Positions 1 through 9,175 are shown, numbered from the stretch's first letter. The stretch is 46,742 bases of DNA from an uncultured Bacilli bacterium (GCA_934201705.1 CAKPXF010000020.1:1-46742), one strand, 5' to 3'. Numbers and translations are program-made. The notes: generated from the letters alone by a model not told the origin.

Positions 1-27
1 TGATTTATCTTATATTAAATAATATTT

Positions 28-62
28 ACTGTCTACTTTTACCCCTTTCACTGTCTACTTTA
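28..62. repeat. Two 13-bp direct repeats, possible insertion-sequence end
   Basis: The motif ACTGTCTACTTT(T)A occurs at 28-41 and again at 50-62, a period of 22 bp or about two helical turns. Repeated short motifs at a terminus are a known property of IS21-family elements, where they bind the transposase. No transposase is visible because the window begins here. Assignment to an IS end is inference; the repeats themselves are seen directly. The remaining stretch up to 160 is A+T-rich and shows no gene. Confidence 0.3.
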
Positions 63-160
63 TTAATAGCACAACAGCAATTAAATTAAAATGTATAGAT
101 TTTTTTTTATTTTTTACTTATAGGGGGTTTTTTATTTTTCATCTATGTGGCTTTTTAAAT

Positions 161-187
161 AAAAATGGAAATGATTTAACATTTCCA
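161..187 (-). terminator. Rho-independent terminator of the ribokinase/isochorismatase pair
   Basis: The arms TGGAAATG (166-173) and CATTTCCA (180-187) form an 8-bp perfect stem with a 6-nt loop. Read on the minus strand, the stem is followed by a T-rich tract, just past the stop codon of the isochorismatase-family gene. Confidence 0.75.
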
Positions 188-192
188 CCTCT

Positions 193-783
193 TTATTTAA
201 AATATTTTAAGACCTCTTCCGTTAATATAACACGGCTATCATAGCATTTTGAAAAATATTCTAAGCCTTGTTCTTGATTCCCTATTAAAAATGTCGCACA
301 AGCATCAGCAGCTACTATTGTTTTATAATTTAAAAAATAAGCACCGGCTAATGTTTGTAAAACACATATATTAGTATCAGCACCGCAAACAATTAATGTA
401 TCAATATTTAATTCTCTTAATAATAAATCTAAATCTGTTTGGAAAAATCCATTATATCTTCTTTTAGGTACTATATAATCTGTTTCCTGTAGATCAAATT
501 CATCTAAAACCTTAGCGGCTTCACTATCTTTTATTCCATGATTTCCCCAAAGCTTTAATTCGTTATCAACATTTAATAAATGAGCGTCATTTGAAAATAT
601 AACAGGCATGTTAATTTTTCTTGCCTCATTTACTATACTAACTGCATTTTTTACTGCTTCCTTTAAAGAATCTATTACACCTTGACTTCCACCTAATAAA
701 TCAATTACTAAAATAGCAGTCCTTTTTAAGTCAATATCATTATTTGTTTGCCAAGGAGTATTTTGATGTTTTGGTATATACAT
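193..783 (-). CDS. Isochorismatase-family cysteine hydrolase (nicotinamidase-like)
   Basis: A 196-residue cytosolic alpha/beta hydrolase of the isochorismatase/nicotinamidase superfamily. The catalytic triad is visible: Asp28 (VIDLLGG), Lys107 (VPKRRYNGFF) and Cys140 in GADTNICVLQT. A D67-x-H69 pair and WGNH (His82) sit where nicotinamidases hold their metal ligands, so amide hydrolysis of nicotinamide or a related compound is plausible but not proven. Length is typical. It follows the ribokinase gene by 13 bp on the same strand and probably shares its transcript. The pairing hints at salvage of a ribose-containing compound such as a nucleoside; that is inference. pncB lies far away at 44.8 kb. 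Confidence 0.8.
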   Translation of the reverse strand: MYIPKHQNTPWQTNNDIDLKRTAILVIDLLGGSQGVIDSLKEAVKNAVSIVNEARKINMPVIFSNDAHLLNVDNELKLWGNHGIKDSEAAKVLDEFDLQETDYIVPKRRYNGFFQTDLDLLLRELNIDTLIVCGADTNICVLQTLAGAYFLNYKTIVAADACATFLIGNQEQGLEYFSKCYDSRVILTEEVLKYFK

Positions 784-796
784 AGTAATTATTCTC

Positions 797-1708
797 CTAT
801 CTATTTTTTAAATATTCATTAACTTCACTTAATGTTGGTATTGCTTGTTGAGCGCCTTTTTTTAAGCATGTTAGTGAACTAACAATTGAAGCAAAGTTTA
901 AAGAGTTTTCAAGTGATTCATTTAAACTTAATTTACTGGCAAGAGCACCAACAAAAGTATCTCCAGCAGCTGTTGTATCAACAGGTTTAATCTTGTTAGC
1001 TTTAATCCTATAAGTTTTATCGTTGTCAAAGCAAATAGAACCATCGCTTCCTAAAGTAATGATTAATTTTTTTACACCTAAACTATTTAGATATATATAA
1101 GCTTCTTTCGCCTTTTCATCATTAAGAGGATTAATTCCAGTTAAAATTTCACATTCACTTTCGTTAACAATTAAATAAGTTACATATTTATACACTTCAT
1201 TTTCAAGTTTAATAGCTGGAGCTGGATTAAATATTGTTATCATATCTTTGCTATTTGCTTTTTTTAATCCATATATAACAGCATCTAAATTATTTTCAAG
1301 TTGAGTGATAAATATATCATTACTATTAGCATTTATTAAAGCTTCATCAATTTGCTTATTGCTTATTTTAATGTTAGCTCCACCATCTAATATAATTCTA
1401 TTATCATTATTTTCAATAACAATCATAGCTACACCGCTTGATGAATCAATAGCTTTTACATATGTTGTATCAACATCATATCCTTTTAATGTTTTTAATA
1501 GACTTTCTCCAAATATATCATTGCCAACATTGCCAATTAGAAAGGTTTTTACATTCATTTTGGCAGAGGCAACTGCTTGATTAGCTCCCTTTCCTCCTGG
1601 GTTTAAGAAAAAATCCTTTCCTGAAATGGTTTCACCATTAATTGGCATATATGGCGTTGTAATTACTAAATCCATATTTACACTGCCTAAAACATAAATA
1701 TTACTCAT
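797..1708 (-). CDS. rbsK: Ribokinase, PfkB family
   Basis: A 303-residue PfkB-fold sugar kinase expected to phosphorylate D-ribose to ribose 5-phosphate with ATP. The N-terminal signature GGKGANQA (residues 38-45), NPAPA (161-165), the nucleotide-binding GSDG (220-223) and the C-terminal signature DTTAAGDTF (244-252), with catalytic Asp250, are all present and match ribokinase rather than fructokinase or adenosine kinase. A GGAGG ribosome binding site lies 8 nt before the ATG. It is the first gene of a two-gene minus-strand unit and is divergent from the beta-galactosidase gene, so the two promoters share about 125 bp. No ribose transporter or RbsD is nearby, which suggests ribose released inside the cell or an unlinked transporter. 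Confidence 0.9.
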   Translation of the reverse strand: MSNIYVLGSVNMDLVITTPYMPINGETISGKDFFLNPGGKGANQAVASAKMNVKTFLIGNVGNDIFGESLLKTLKGYDVDTTYVKAIDSSSGVAMIVIENNDNRIILDGGANIKISNKQIDEALINANSNDIFITQLENNLDAVIYGLKKANSKDMITIFNPAPAIKLENEVYKYVTYLIVNESECEILTGINPLNDEKAKEAYIYLNSLGVKKLIITLGSDGSICFDNDKTYRIKANKIKPVDTTAAGDTFVGALASKLSLNESLENSLNFASIVSSLTCLKKGAQQAIPTLSEVNEYLKNR

Positions 1709-1834
1709 AAAGTACCTCCACTTATAAACTTAAGTATATAATATACTTTAAAATCTTTTTATTCAATTAAAAAAATTAATTATATATTTTTTTTATAAAA
1801 AATATTATAATAGATGACAAGGAGATTTAAGAAT

Positions 1835-4645
1835 ATGAAACTTGTTTACCATACTCAATTAATTAATCAAATTAATGCATTAAAGACTAGAAATTATTAT
1901 CATATAAAAAATGAAGATAAAACTATATTAGATAATTTTTATTTTGCTTATTTTAAGGATAATACTGATGAAGCTTTATTAGTTAAACCAACCACACAAA
2001 TTAAAGTGCCTTCAAATTGGCAAATTTTAGGATATGATAATCATCAATATACAAATCATAGATATCCATTTCCATTTAATCCTCCTTACATTGATAAGGA
2101 AAATCCTTGTGGAGTATATGTTACAAATTATAATGTAAAATCACTTGATAAGATTCATTATTTAAATATTGATGGGGCTGATTCATGTGTTTACGTTTAT
2201 GTAAATAATGAGTTCGTAGGATATAGCACAGTTTCCCATTGCAATGTTGAATTTGCTTTAAATAAATATTTGAAAATCGGTGATAATGAAATAAGGCTTA
2301 TCGTTTTCAAATGGTGTGCTATGAGTTATCTTGAAGATCAAGATAAGTTTAGAATGTCGGGTTTGTTTAGAGATGTTTATATTTTAAGAAGAAGTAAAAA
2401 TCACTTAAATAGCTTTAAGGTTATAAGTGATTATGATTACAATACTAAAAAAGGCATTTTTAAGTTCACTTCTGATAAGAAATGTGAAATAACTATTAAC
2501 AAAATTACTAAAACAGGGAAAAACATTGAGTTTACTATAGATAATGTTCATCCATGGACTGGTGAGGATCCATATCTTTATAATTTAGTTATTAAATGTA
2601 AAGATGAAACAATTATTGAACCTGTTGGTTTTAGAAACATTTCTATAAAAAATAGTGTATTATTATTAAATAATGTTCCCATTAAAATAAAAGGCGTTAA
2701 TCGTCACTCATCAACTGTTAATGGCTACGTTGAAACAATAACTGATTTAAAAAAAGATTTAAAAATAATGAAAGAGCATAACATTAATGCTATTAGAACA
2801 TCACACTATCCATGCCATAAGGAGCTTCCTTATCTTTGTGATAAGATGGGTATTTATTTAATGCTTGAAGCTGATATTGAATGCCATGGCGTTGTTTGGA
2901 TTAATGGTATATATGATGAAAAGAACTACAATTTAATTGCAAGTGGTACAATGTATCATGATGCTATTTTATATCGTCAAGAAAAAATGGTGAAGCGTGA
3001 TTTAAATAGGCCATCAATTTTGTTTTATTCGCTTGGAAATGAATCAGGCTGGGGAAAATCATTTATTGATGCTGCAAAGCTTGTTAAAAAGCTAGATAAT
3101 ACTCGTTTAATCCATTATGAAAGAAGCTGGCTTGGTGGAAGTGATGGTAAGCGTGATAAATTTAACTTTGCTAAAAATTCTAAAAATGTAATTGATGTTT
3201 ATTCAAGAATGTATCCTTCTTTTGAAGATTTAAACAAAATGAAAGGAAAGCTTGATAAACCATTAATATTATGTGAATATTCCCATGCTATGGGGAATTC
3301 TTGTGGCGATTTAAATGATTATGAAGAAATAATTGCTAATGAACCAAGCTTTTGTGGAGGCTTTATTTGGGAATTTATCAACCATGCTATATATAAAAAT
3401 GGTAAATACCTTTATGGTGGCGATTTTAAAGATGATCCAAGTGATAAAAACTTTTGTATGGATGGTTTAGTTGGCATTGATAGAAAGCTATTTCCAGAAA
3501 TTAAGGATGTTAAAAACGTTTTTTCATTAATAAAAATTACACAAATAAATAAAAATACTTATCGCATCTATAATAATTATTCATTTACAAAAATTAATAC
3601 AGATAATTTTAAACTATTATATTATTTTGAAAAAGATGGAAGAAGAGATAATTATTATTCAGCTGCACTTGAAATTCCTCCACTTTCATACAAGGATATA
3701 ACTATAAACAATCTTGATTCTAATAATAATTGCTATTTAACATTAACATTTAAAGCTATTAAAAATGATCATGAAATATATGCAAGAAGCTTTTTATTAA
3801 AGGAAAAAGTAATTAATTATCAACACTTAAATGAGAAAGTTATTGAAAATGAAAATGATTATACCTTAGGAAATTATATAATTAATAAAAAAGGATTTCT
3901 ATCTTCATTTTTAAACAATAAAAATGCTTTACTTGAAAGTGCTTATTTATCACTTGATAGAGCTTATATTGATAATGATAGAAATAATGTTTGGTATTAT
4001 AATGATGTTGGATTAGCTACTGCTTATTTTTATGTAAGAAAGCAATATATTAAAGATAATTCTTTAGTATTTGAAGGCTCAATTGATACAAAATATATTC
4101 GTCTTGCTGATATAGCAATTACTTATTCATTAACATCTTTAGGATTAAAGGTAAATATTAAAGCTAGTTTTGAAAAACGTTTAAGATATCTTCCTAGATT
4201 TGCTTATTCTTTAGTTTTAAATAATTCATTTAATAAGGCCACTTATTTTGGCTATGGTAGTAATGAATCATATATTGATAAGCATCAAGGATCATTACTA
4301 TCAAGCTATAGCTTTGATGTTTTTTCTAAAGATAATTTATTTAATTATCCTTACCCTCAAGAATCAGGATCTCATTATAAAACATATAATGCTACTATTA
4401 AATCAAATACAAATGAAATTGAATTTGTTTGTATAAATTCCTTATCATTCCAAGCAATTCCGTTTAAGGTAAGTGAATTTAAAGATCATTCATATTTAAT
4501 GAAATACAATACCAAGCACACAATTGTTAATCTTGATTACAAAATGAGTGGTGTTGGTTCTAATTCGTGTGGTCCAGAATTATTAACAAAATATCAATTT
4601 AATGATAAAGAGTTTGAATACGAATTCTTTATTAATATGAAATAA
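1835..4645 (+). CDS. lacZ: Beta-galactosidase, glycoside hydrolase family 2
   Basis: A 936-residue cytosolic GH2 enzyme, slightly shorter than E. coli LacZ. It has the N-terminal jelly-roll sugar-binding domain, the TIM barrel with acid/base Glu403 in SLGNESGWG and nucleophile Glu481 in ILCEYSHAMGN, and the C-terminal beta-sandwich domains. No signal peptide is seen. An in-frame ATG at 1814 lies upstream of the AAGGAG at 1819-1824, so the ATG at 1835, 10 nt after that site, is preferred. TATAAT at 1806-1811 is a likely -10 without a clear -35, but it would place the transcript start close to the ribosome binding site. It is followed after 1 nt by a CPBP protease gene. No lactose transporter is adjacent; another beta-galactoside is possible as the real substrate. 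Confidence 0.92.
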   Translation: MKLVYHTQLINQINALKTRNYYHIKNEDKTILDNFYFAYFKDNTDEALLVKPTTQIKVPSNWQILGYDNHQYTNHRYPFPFNPPYIDKENPCGVYVTNYNVKSLDKIHYLNIDGADSCVYVYVNNEFVGYSTVSHCNVEFALNKYLKIGDNEIRLIVFKWCAMSYLEDQDKFRMSGLFRDVYILRRSKNHLNSFKVISDYDYNTKKGIFKFTSDKKCEITINKITKTGKNIEFTIDNVHPWTGEDPYLYNLVIKCKDETIIEPVGFRNISIKNSVLLLNNVPIKIKGVNRHSSTVNGYVETITDLKKDLKIMKEHNINAIRTSHYPCHKELPYLCDKMGIYLMLEADIECHGVVWINGIYDEKNYNLIASGTMYHDAILYRQEKMVKRDLNRPSILFYSLGNESGWGKSFIDAAKLVKKLDNTRLIHYERSWLGGSDGKRDKFNFAKNSKNVIDVYSRMYPSFEDLNKMKGKLDKPLILCEYSHAMGNSCGDLNDYEEIIANEPSFCGGFIWEFINHAIYKNGKYLYGGDFKDDPSDKNFCMDGLVGIDRKLFPEIKDVKNVFSLIKITQINKNTYRIYNNYSFTKINTDNFKLLYYFEKDGRRDNYYSAALEIPPLSYKDITINNLDSNNNCYLTLTFKAIKNDHEIYARSFLLKEKVINYQHLNEKVIENENDYTLGNYIINKKGFLSSFLNNKNALLESAYLSLDRAYIDNDRNNVWYYNDVGLATAYFYVRKQYIKDNSLVFEGSIDTKYIRLADIAITYSLTSLGLKVNIKASFEKRLRYLPRFAYSLVLNNSFNKATYFGYGSNESYIDKHQGSLLSSYSFDVFSKDNLFNYPYPQESGSHYKTYNATIKSNTNEIEFVCINSLSFQAIPFKVSEFKDHSYLMKYNTKHTIVNLDYKMSGVGSNSCGPELLTKYQFNDKEFEYEFFINMK

Positions 4646-4646
4646 T

Positions 4647-5414
4647 ATGGAAAACAACAAGAAAAAATGGAATGATATTTTAATATTTACCTGCTATTTT
4701 TTAATATCAACAAGTATTCCCTTTAATTTATTTATTAAAAATGAGCTAGTAGTAAATATTATTAATGTAGTCATTAAAGCATTATTTATTGTATTTGCAT
4801 TATTTTATATTAAAAAATACAACTTTAGTAAAATTGAATTAAAAAAATTAAGAACTAATAGTTTATTATTTTTACCATTTTTCTTAATTTGTGCTAGTAA
4901 CTTTTATGTATGCTTTATTGATAAAATTTCTATAAATAAAGATATTAATATTCTTAATTTAATTATTAATTTATTGTTTTGCTTACTAACAGCAATTAAT
5001 GAAGAAATTGTCTTTAGAGGTGTAATTTTTAAGGAATTTAAAAATAATAATTCGAATTTTAAAGCGATTCTTTATTCTTCTTTTACTTTTGGTTTAGTGC
5101 ATATACTAAACATTTCATCAATTGCAAGTATTCCCTATACCTTACTTCAATGCTTATACTCATTTGCTTTAGGGCTTGTTTTATCATTAGCATATTGCTA
5201 CTCAAGCAATTTAATAATTTCCATACTAATTCACTTTTTATTTAACTTTTTAAATGATTATTTAGTTAATTGCTTATATGATTATGAAATTAATAAAACA
5301 TTCTTTATAGTTAACATATTAGTTGCTATAATATTTAGTATATATGGTATTATTATTTATAAATACTTTAAAAGAAAGGATGATTTAAATGCTACCACGA
5401 ATATGGATATTTGA
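4647..5414 (+). CDS. CPBP-family intramembrane glutamic protease (CAAX/Abi type)
   Basis: A 255-residue polytopic membrane protein with about seven hydrophobic segments. The three family motifs are present: EExxxR (Glu119, Glu120, Arg124), FxxxH (Phe148, His152) and HxxxN (His196, Asn200). Family members cleave or process membrane-associated peptides and proteins, and some give self-immunity to bacteriocins; the substrate here is unknown. The start ATG lies 1 nt after the beta-galactosidase stop with no good ribosome binding site, so translation is probably coupled. The 3' end overlaps lgt by 26 bp. Confidence 0.82.
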   Translation: MENNKKKWNDILIFTCYFLISTSIPFNLFIKNELVVNIINVVIKALFIVFALFYIKKYNFSKIELKKLRTNSLLFLPFFLICASNFYVCFIDKISINKDINILNLIINLLFCLLTAINEEIVFRGVIFKEFKNNNSNFKAILYSSFTFGLVHILNISSIASIPYTLLQCLYSFALGLVLSLAYCYSSNLIISILIHFLFNFLNDYLVNCLYDYEINKTFFIVNILVAIIFSIYGIIIYKYFKRKDDLNATTNMDI

Positions 5415-6138
5415 TACATATTCAATAATGATTGGGCTTGGTGTAATAGCTTGCTTATTCCTATTCATGCTATATAACAAAAAGTTAAAAACCAATCGTG
5501 ATTATGTTTATTTAATTGAAATTGTAGGCGTTTTAGCAGTAATGGTTGGTTTATTAAGCGCTACTTTATTTCAATATGTCTTTGATAGTTTAAATAAGGA
5601 TTCAACCAATTCTTTTGGAGCTATGACATTTTATGGAGGCTTAATTGGTGGAGCAATATTTTTTATTGCTTGTTATTATGGATATGTCCGTAAAAAATAT
5701 CCTAGTGAATCATTTATAAAAACTATATTAATAATTGCTCCTGCTTGTATTACTATAGCTCATGCTTTTGGAAGAATTGGTTGCTTTAGTGCTGGATGTT
5801 GCTATGGTAAGGAAACTGATTCATTTTTAGGAGTTAAATTTCCAGATTTAGCAAATAAGGTTTATCCAACTCAATTATTTGAAGCTATTTTCTTATTTGT
5901 TTTAACAGCCATATTATTTCTTTTAGCTTATAAATTCTATTTTTTATATACAATGCCTTTATACATGGTTTCCTATGGAATATTTAGATTTTTAATAGAA
6001 TTTATAAGAGGTGATGAAAGAGGTGCTTTTTTACTTAACCTATCACCAGCTCAATGGATTTCAATTTTATTAATAATTGGCTCAATTATATTATTTATCT
6101 TTTTAAAGAAATACAAAAGTAAAAATGAAGCTGCCTAG
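5389..6138 (+). CDS. lgt: Prolipoprotein diacylglyceryl transferase (Lgt family)
   Basis: A 249-residue membrane protein with about seven hydrophobic helices. Lgt moves diacylglycerol from phosphatidylglycerol to the lipobox cysteine of prolipoproteins. Visible features are HAFGR (His125, Gly128, Arg129), YPTQLFE (159-165) and the C-terminal RFLIEFIRGDERG. The signature region reads GRIGCFSAGCCYGK, a cysteine-rich variant of the usual GRxGNFxN motif that is common in Bacillota members of the family. Clients are visible in this window: the lipoproteins at 9824, 17359 and 23431. An AAAGGA site at 5375-5380 precedes the ATG. A paralogue with a different acceptor cannot be excluded. Confidence 0.85.
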   Translation: MLPRIWIFDTYSIMIGLGVIACLFLFMLYNKKLKTNRDYVYLIEIVGVLAVMVGLLSATLFQYVFDSLNKDSTNSFGAMTFYGGLIGGAIFFIACYYGYVRKKYPSESFIKTILIIAPACITIAHAFGRIGCFSAGCCYGKETDSFLGVKFPDLANKVYPTQLFEAIFLFVLTAILFLLAYKFYFLYTMPLYMVSYGIFRFLIEFIRGDERGAFLLNLSPAQWISILLIIGSIILFIFLKKYKSKNEAA

Positions 6139-6150
6139 CTTCATTTTTTT
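6122..6150. terminator. Bidirectional terminator between lgt and the phosphofructokinase gene
   Basis: An 11-bp perfect stem (6122-6132 with 6137-6147) and a GCCT loop is flanked by A and T tracts, so it can stop transcription from both sides. The lgt stop codon TAG (6136-6138) lies in the loop/stem junction and the stop codon of the convergent gene begins at the T tract (6149-6151). Confidence 0.85.
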
Positions 6151-7375
6151 ACTTTGCTATTGTTTTATTTAATTTAGCATATCTTACAATGCCATTTTCT
6201 TCTTCTAGCTTTATTGTTCCTTTAATTAAAGGCATAGCATATTTTATATATTCATTGCTAATATCATTACCATTAATTATCCAATTACTTGGAAATTCTT
6301 TAACCTTATTAGCAACATCATTTAAATTAACACCCACATATTTTACCTTATATGGATTATCACTAACTCTTTTAATAGCAACCATTTTACCACTTTCGTT
6401 TTTAATTAATAAACGGATTGCTTGAATACCACAATTTTTTGCTTCGTTTATATCTGTTAATGAGCCAATATGTGAAGCGCATCTTTGTGGTAAATTTAGT
6501 TCGACACTTCTTACAGGTAAATTTAGCTTTTCATGGACAATACTAGCTAAAACATTACTAGCGCCACCTAGTTGCATGTGGCCAAAAACATCATTATCAT
6601 TTAAATATTTATATTTTTTTAGTATATATTCATTATTTTCATCTTTGATTCCTTCACTAATAGCTACCAATACCTTTTTATTTTTATCATAAATTTTTTC
6701 AACATCATTTAAAAAACTATCAACATTAAAAGGAATTTCAGGTAAATAAATTAAATCAGGTCCATTACCATTTACGCTTGCAAGCTTACTTCCAGCTGTT
6801 AACCACCCGGCATCTCTACCCATTAATTCAACTATTGTAACACGGCCATTTTCATAGCAAGCAGTATCTTCTTTTATTTCTGATATTGTTGTAGCTATAT
6901 ATTTTATAGCACTACCATATCCAGGAGTATGATCTGTTAAAACTAAATCATTATCAATAGTTTTACAAACTCCAATAAATTTACAATCATATTCCTTTAG
7001 TTTTAAATAGGCTGATAACTTATTTATTGTATCCATTGAATCATTCCCACCAATTAAAATAAAATATCCTATATCATATTTTATTAATTGGTTATAAATT
7101 AATTCATAAGTTTTATTATTAAAATCATCAGGTAAAAAATGTCTAACAGTTCCAAGTATAGCACTTGGAGTATATAGTAATCTACTAATTTCTTTATCAT
7201 CTTGTTTATATAAATCAATTATTCTATTGTTTAATAAACCATCAATTCCATTTAAAGCACCATATAATTTTTTTATTTCAACATGCTTTTTAGCTTCCTT
7301 TATCACGCCATATAAAGATGCATTAATAACACTTGTTGGACCACCTGATTGTAACACTATACATGATTTTGACAT
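6149..7375 (-). CDS. pfp: Pyrophosphate-dependent 6-phosphofructokinase
   Basis: A 408-residue cytosolic enzyme of glycolysis that interconverts fructose 6-phosphate and fructose 1,6-bisphosphate. Residues 109-113 read GGNDS and 138-143 read KTIDND: an Asp at the position that is Gly in ATP enzymes, and Lys in place of the Gly before TIDND, are the marks of pyrophosphate dependence. Asp141 and Asp143 are catalytic; MGRDAG (185-190) binds the sugar phosphate. Length fits the PPi-PFK class of about 400 residues, longer than the ATP-PFK of about 320. A strong AAGGAGGT site precedes the ATG. The leader carries a cre-like sequence and a terminator-like hairpin (see the 7390-7424 entry). Confidence 0.88.
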   Translation of the reverse strand: MSKSCIVLQSGGPTSVINASLYGVIKEAKKHVEIKKLYGALNGIDGLLNNRIIDLYKQDDKEISRLLYTPSAILGTVRHFLPDDFNNKTYELIYNQLIKYDIGYFILIGGNDSMDTINKLSAYLKLKEYDCKFIGVCKTIDNDLVLTDHTPGYGSAIKYIATTISEIKEDTACYENGRVTIVELMGRDAGWLTAGSKLASVNGNGPDLIYLPEIPFNVDSFLNDVEKIYDKNKKVLVAISEGIKDENNEYILKKYKYLNDNDVFGHMQLGGASNVLASIVHEKLNLPVRSVELNLPQRCASHIGSLTDINEAKNCGIQAIRLLIKNESGKMVAIKRVSDNPYKVKYVGVNLNDVANKVKEFPSNWIINGNDISNEYIKYAMPLIKGTIKLEEENGIVRYAKLNKTIAK

Positions 7376-7389
7376 TTTATACCTCCTTA

Positions 7390-7424
7390 AAGAAAAAAAG
7401 TAAGCGTTTTCATTTTGCTTACTT
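7390..7424 (-). promoter_or_regulatory. Leader hairpin with T-run and cre-like sequence before pfp
   Basis: In the pfp leader an 8-bp perfect stem (7398-7405 with 7417-7424, 11-nt loop) is followed on the minus strand by seven T residues, the form of an intrinsic terminator, only about 20 nt before the ribosome binding site. One arm plus the loop (7399-7412) reads TGAAAACGCTTACT on the minus strand, matching the CcpA operator consensus TGWAANCGNTNWCA at 13 of 14 positions. A -10-like TATAAT lies upstream at 7499-7494. Catabolite control or attenuation of pfp is inferred. Confidence 0.5.
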
Positions 7425-7567
7425 ATCTATAATTTTTTTTAATCCAATACTATTTAAAAGAATTATATTATTTTTTTTCTTTTCCATATCTTTATTATAC
7501 TAATTTTTTAAAAATTATTAAAGATTAAATTTTTTTTCTTTTCGTTCTTTTTTAGCAAATTGAAATT

Positions 7568-7576
7568 TGTTATAAT
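7568..7576 (+). promoter_or_regulatory. Extended -10 promoter of the DUF1846 gene
   Basis: TGTTATAAT is an extended -10 element (TGn plus a perfect TATAAT) about 21 nt before the ribosome binding site. No good -35 is seen at the expected distance, as is usual for extended -10 promoters. Confidence 0.6.
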
Positions 7577-7605
7577 TAAATAGATTTTTCGTGGAGGATA
7601 AAAAA

Positions 7606-9090
7606 ATGAAAAGAATTGCATTTGACAATGATTATTATTTAAAAATACAAAGAAATGAAATTAATAAACGAATTTCTAAGTTTGGCGATAAGCTATATTT
7701 AGAGTTTGGTGGTAAATTATTTGATGATTACCATGCATCAAGAGTATTACCAGGCTTTAAGCCAGATAGTAAACTTAAAATGCTACTTGGTTTAAAGGAT
7801 AAGGCTGAAATTGTAATTGTTGTAAATGCTGAAGATATTAATGCTAATAAAGTTAGAAATGATATTGGTATTACCTATAGAGCAGAAGTTGAACGATTAA
7901 TAGACGCTTTTCATGAAGTCGATTTATATGTAAGTAGTGTCGTTTTGTCATTTTTTAAAGATTCTCCATTAACTGATGAATTTATTGCCAAATTAACTAA
8001 TAATAACATTAAGGTTTATAAGCATTATAAAATAAATGGCTATCCTCAAAATATTCCTTTAATCGTATCTGAAGAAGGACTTGGTAAGAATGAATATATT
8101 GAAACTACTCGTCCACTTGTTGTAATTACTGCTCCAGGCCCTGGAAGTGGTAAAATGGCTACCTGCCTTTCACAGCTTTATCACGATAATAAAAGGGGAA
8201 TAAGTGCTGGATATGCAAAATATGAAACTTTCCCAGTTTGGAATTTACCTCTTAAGCATCCTGTTAACTTAGCATATGAAGCTGCAACAGTTGATTTAAA
8301 TGATGTTAACATGATTGATCCATTCCATTTAGAAAAATATGGTGTAATGACTGTTAATTATAATCGAGATGTTGAAGTGTTTCCACTTTTAAAAGCTATT
8401 TTTGAAAAAATATATGGCGAAAGCCCATATTATTCACCAACTGATATGGGAGTTAATATGATAGGCTTTGCTATTAAAAATGATGAAGTAGCAATTAAGG
8501 CTAGTAAGGATGAAATTATTAGACGTTATTATCAGGTTTTAAAAAATAATTTTTTAGGGAAATTTAATGATGATTGTGTTTTAAAGGAAGAAATGCTAAT
8601 GAATCAAATTGGCGTTAGTGTTAACGATAGAAAATGTGTTAATGCTTGCTTAAAGAAAAAAGATAAAGAAAATGCTCCGTGCATGGCTCTTGAATTAAAT
8701 AATGGAAAGATTATTACTGGAAAGCGTTCTTTATTATTTGGAGCCCCAGCTGCTTTATTATTAAACTCTTTAAAAGCTTTAGCCAAAATTGATGATTCCT
8801 TAACTTTAATTTCTCCAAATGTTATTGAACCTATTCAAAAATTAAAAGTTCATGATTTAAACAATCACAATCCTCGCTTACACGCTGAAGAGGTTTTAAT
8901 TGCTTTAGCAATACAAGCAACAACTAATACTTTATCAGAACTTGCTTTAAGTCAGCTTCCAAAGCTTAAAGGCACTCAAGCTCATTCATCAATTATTTTA
9001 CCTGATAGTGATATGAATACATTTAAGAAATTAGGGATTGATGTTACGGAAGAGCCAGTTAGCTATGCTAAAAAATTATACACTAAGTAG
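7606..9090 (+). CDS. DUF1846 family protein (UPF0371)
   Basis: A 494-residue soluble protein of the DUF1846 family, widespread in Bacillota and of unproven function. The opening segment with LYLEFGGKLFDDYHASRVLPGF and the glycine-rich PGPGSGKMATCLSQLYHD (about residues 177-194) are the conserved marks, and the latter resembles a nucleotide-binding loop. The family is full length here. A GTG at 7591 is an alternative start in frame, but it lies next to the GGAGG at 7593-7597, so the ATG at 7606 is chosen. It is probably monocistronic or read through to the small membrane protein downstream. Confidence 0.88.
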   Translation: MKRIAFDNDYYLKIQRNEINKRISKFGDKLYLEFGGKLFDDYHASRVLPGFKPDSKLKMLLGLKDKAEIVIVVNAEDINANKVRNDIGITYRAEVERLIDAFHEVDLYVSSVVLSFFKDSPLTDEFIAKLTNNNIKVYKHYKINGYPQNIPLIVSEEGLGKNEYIETTRPLVVITAPGPGSGKMATCLSQLYHDNKRGISAGYAKYETFPVWNLPLKHPVNLAYEAATVDLNDVNMIDPFHLEKYGVMTVNYNRDVEVFPLLKAIFEKIYGESPYYSPTDMGVNMIGFAIKNDEVAIKASKDEIIRRYYQVLKNNFLGKFNDDCVLKEEMLMNQIGVSVNDRKCVNACLKKKDKENAPCMALELNNGKIITGKRSLLFGAPAALLLNSLKALAKIDDSLTLISPNVIEPIQKLKVHDLNNHNPRLHAEEVLIALAIQATTNTLSELALSQLPKLKGTQAHSSIILPDSDMNTFKKLGIDVTEEPVSYAKKLYTK

Positions 9091-9175
9091 TTAACTGTAA
9101 ATTTTTTATAAAACTGTATTGAATAAAAGTCGATAATTTGATATATTTTTTATTAAGAAAGGAATTTTATTATTT

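Noticed and set aside
1305..1580. 91-codon plus-strand frame inside the ribokinase gene
   Set aside because: It lies fully antisense to a clear PfkB gene and has no ribosome binding site.
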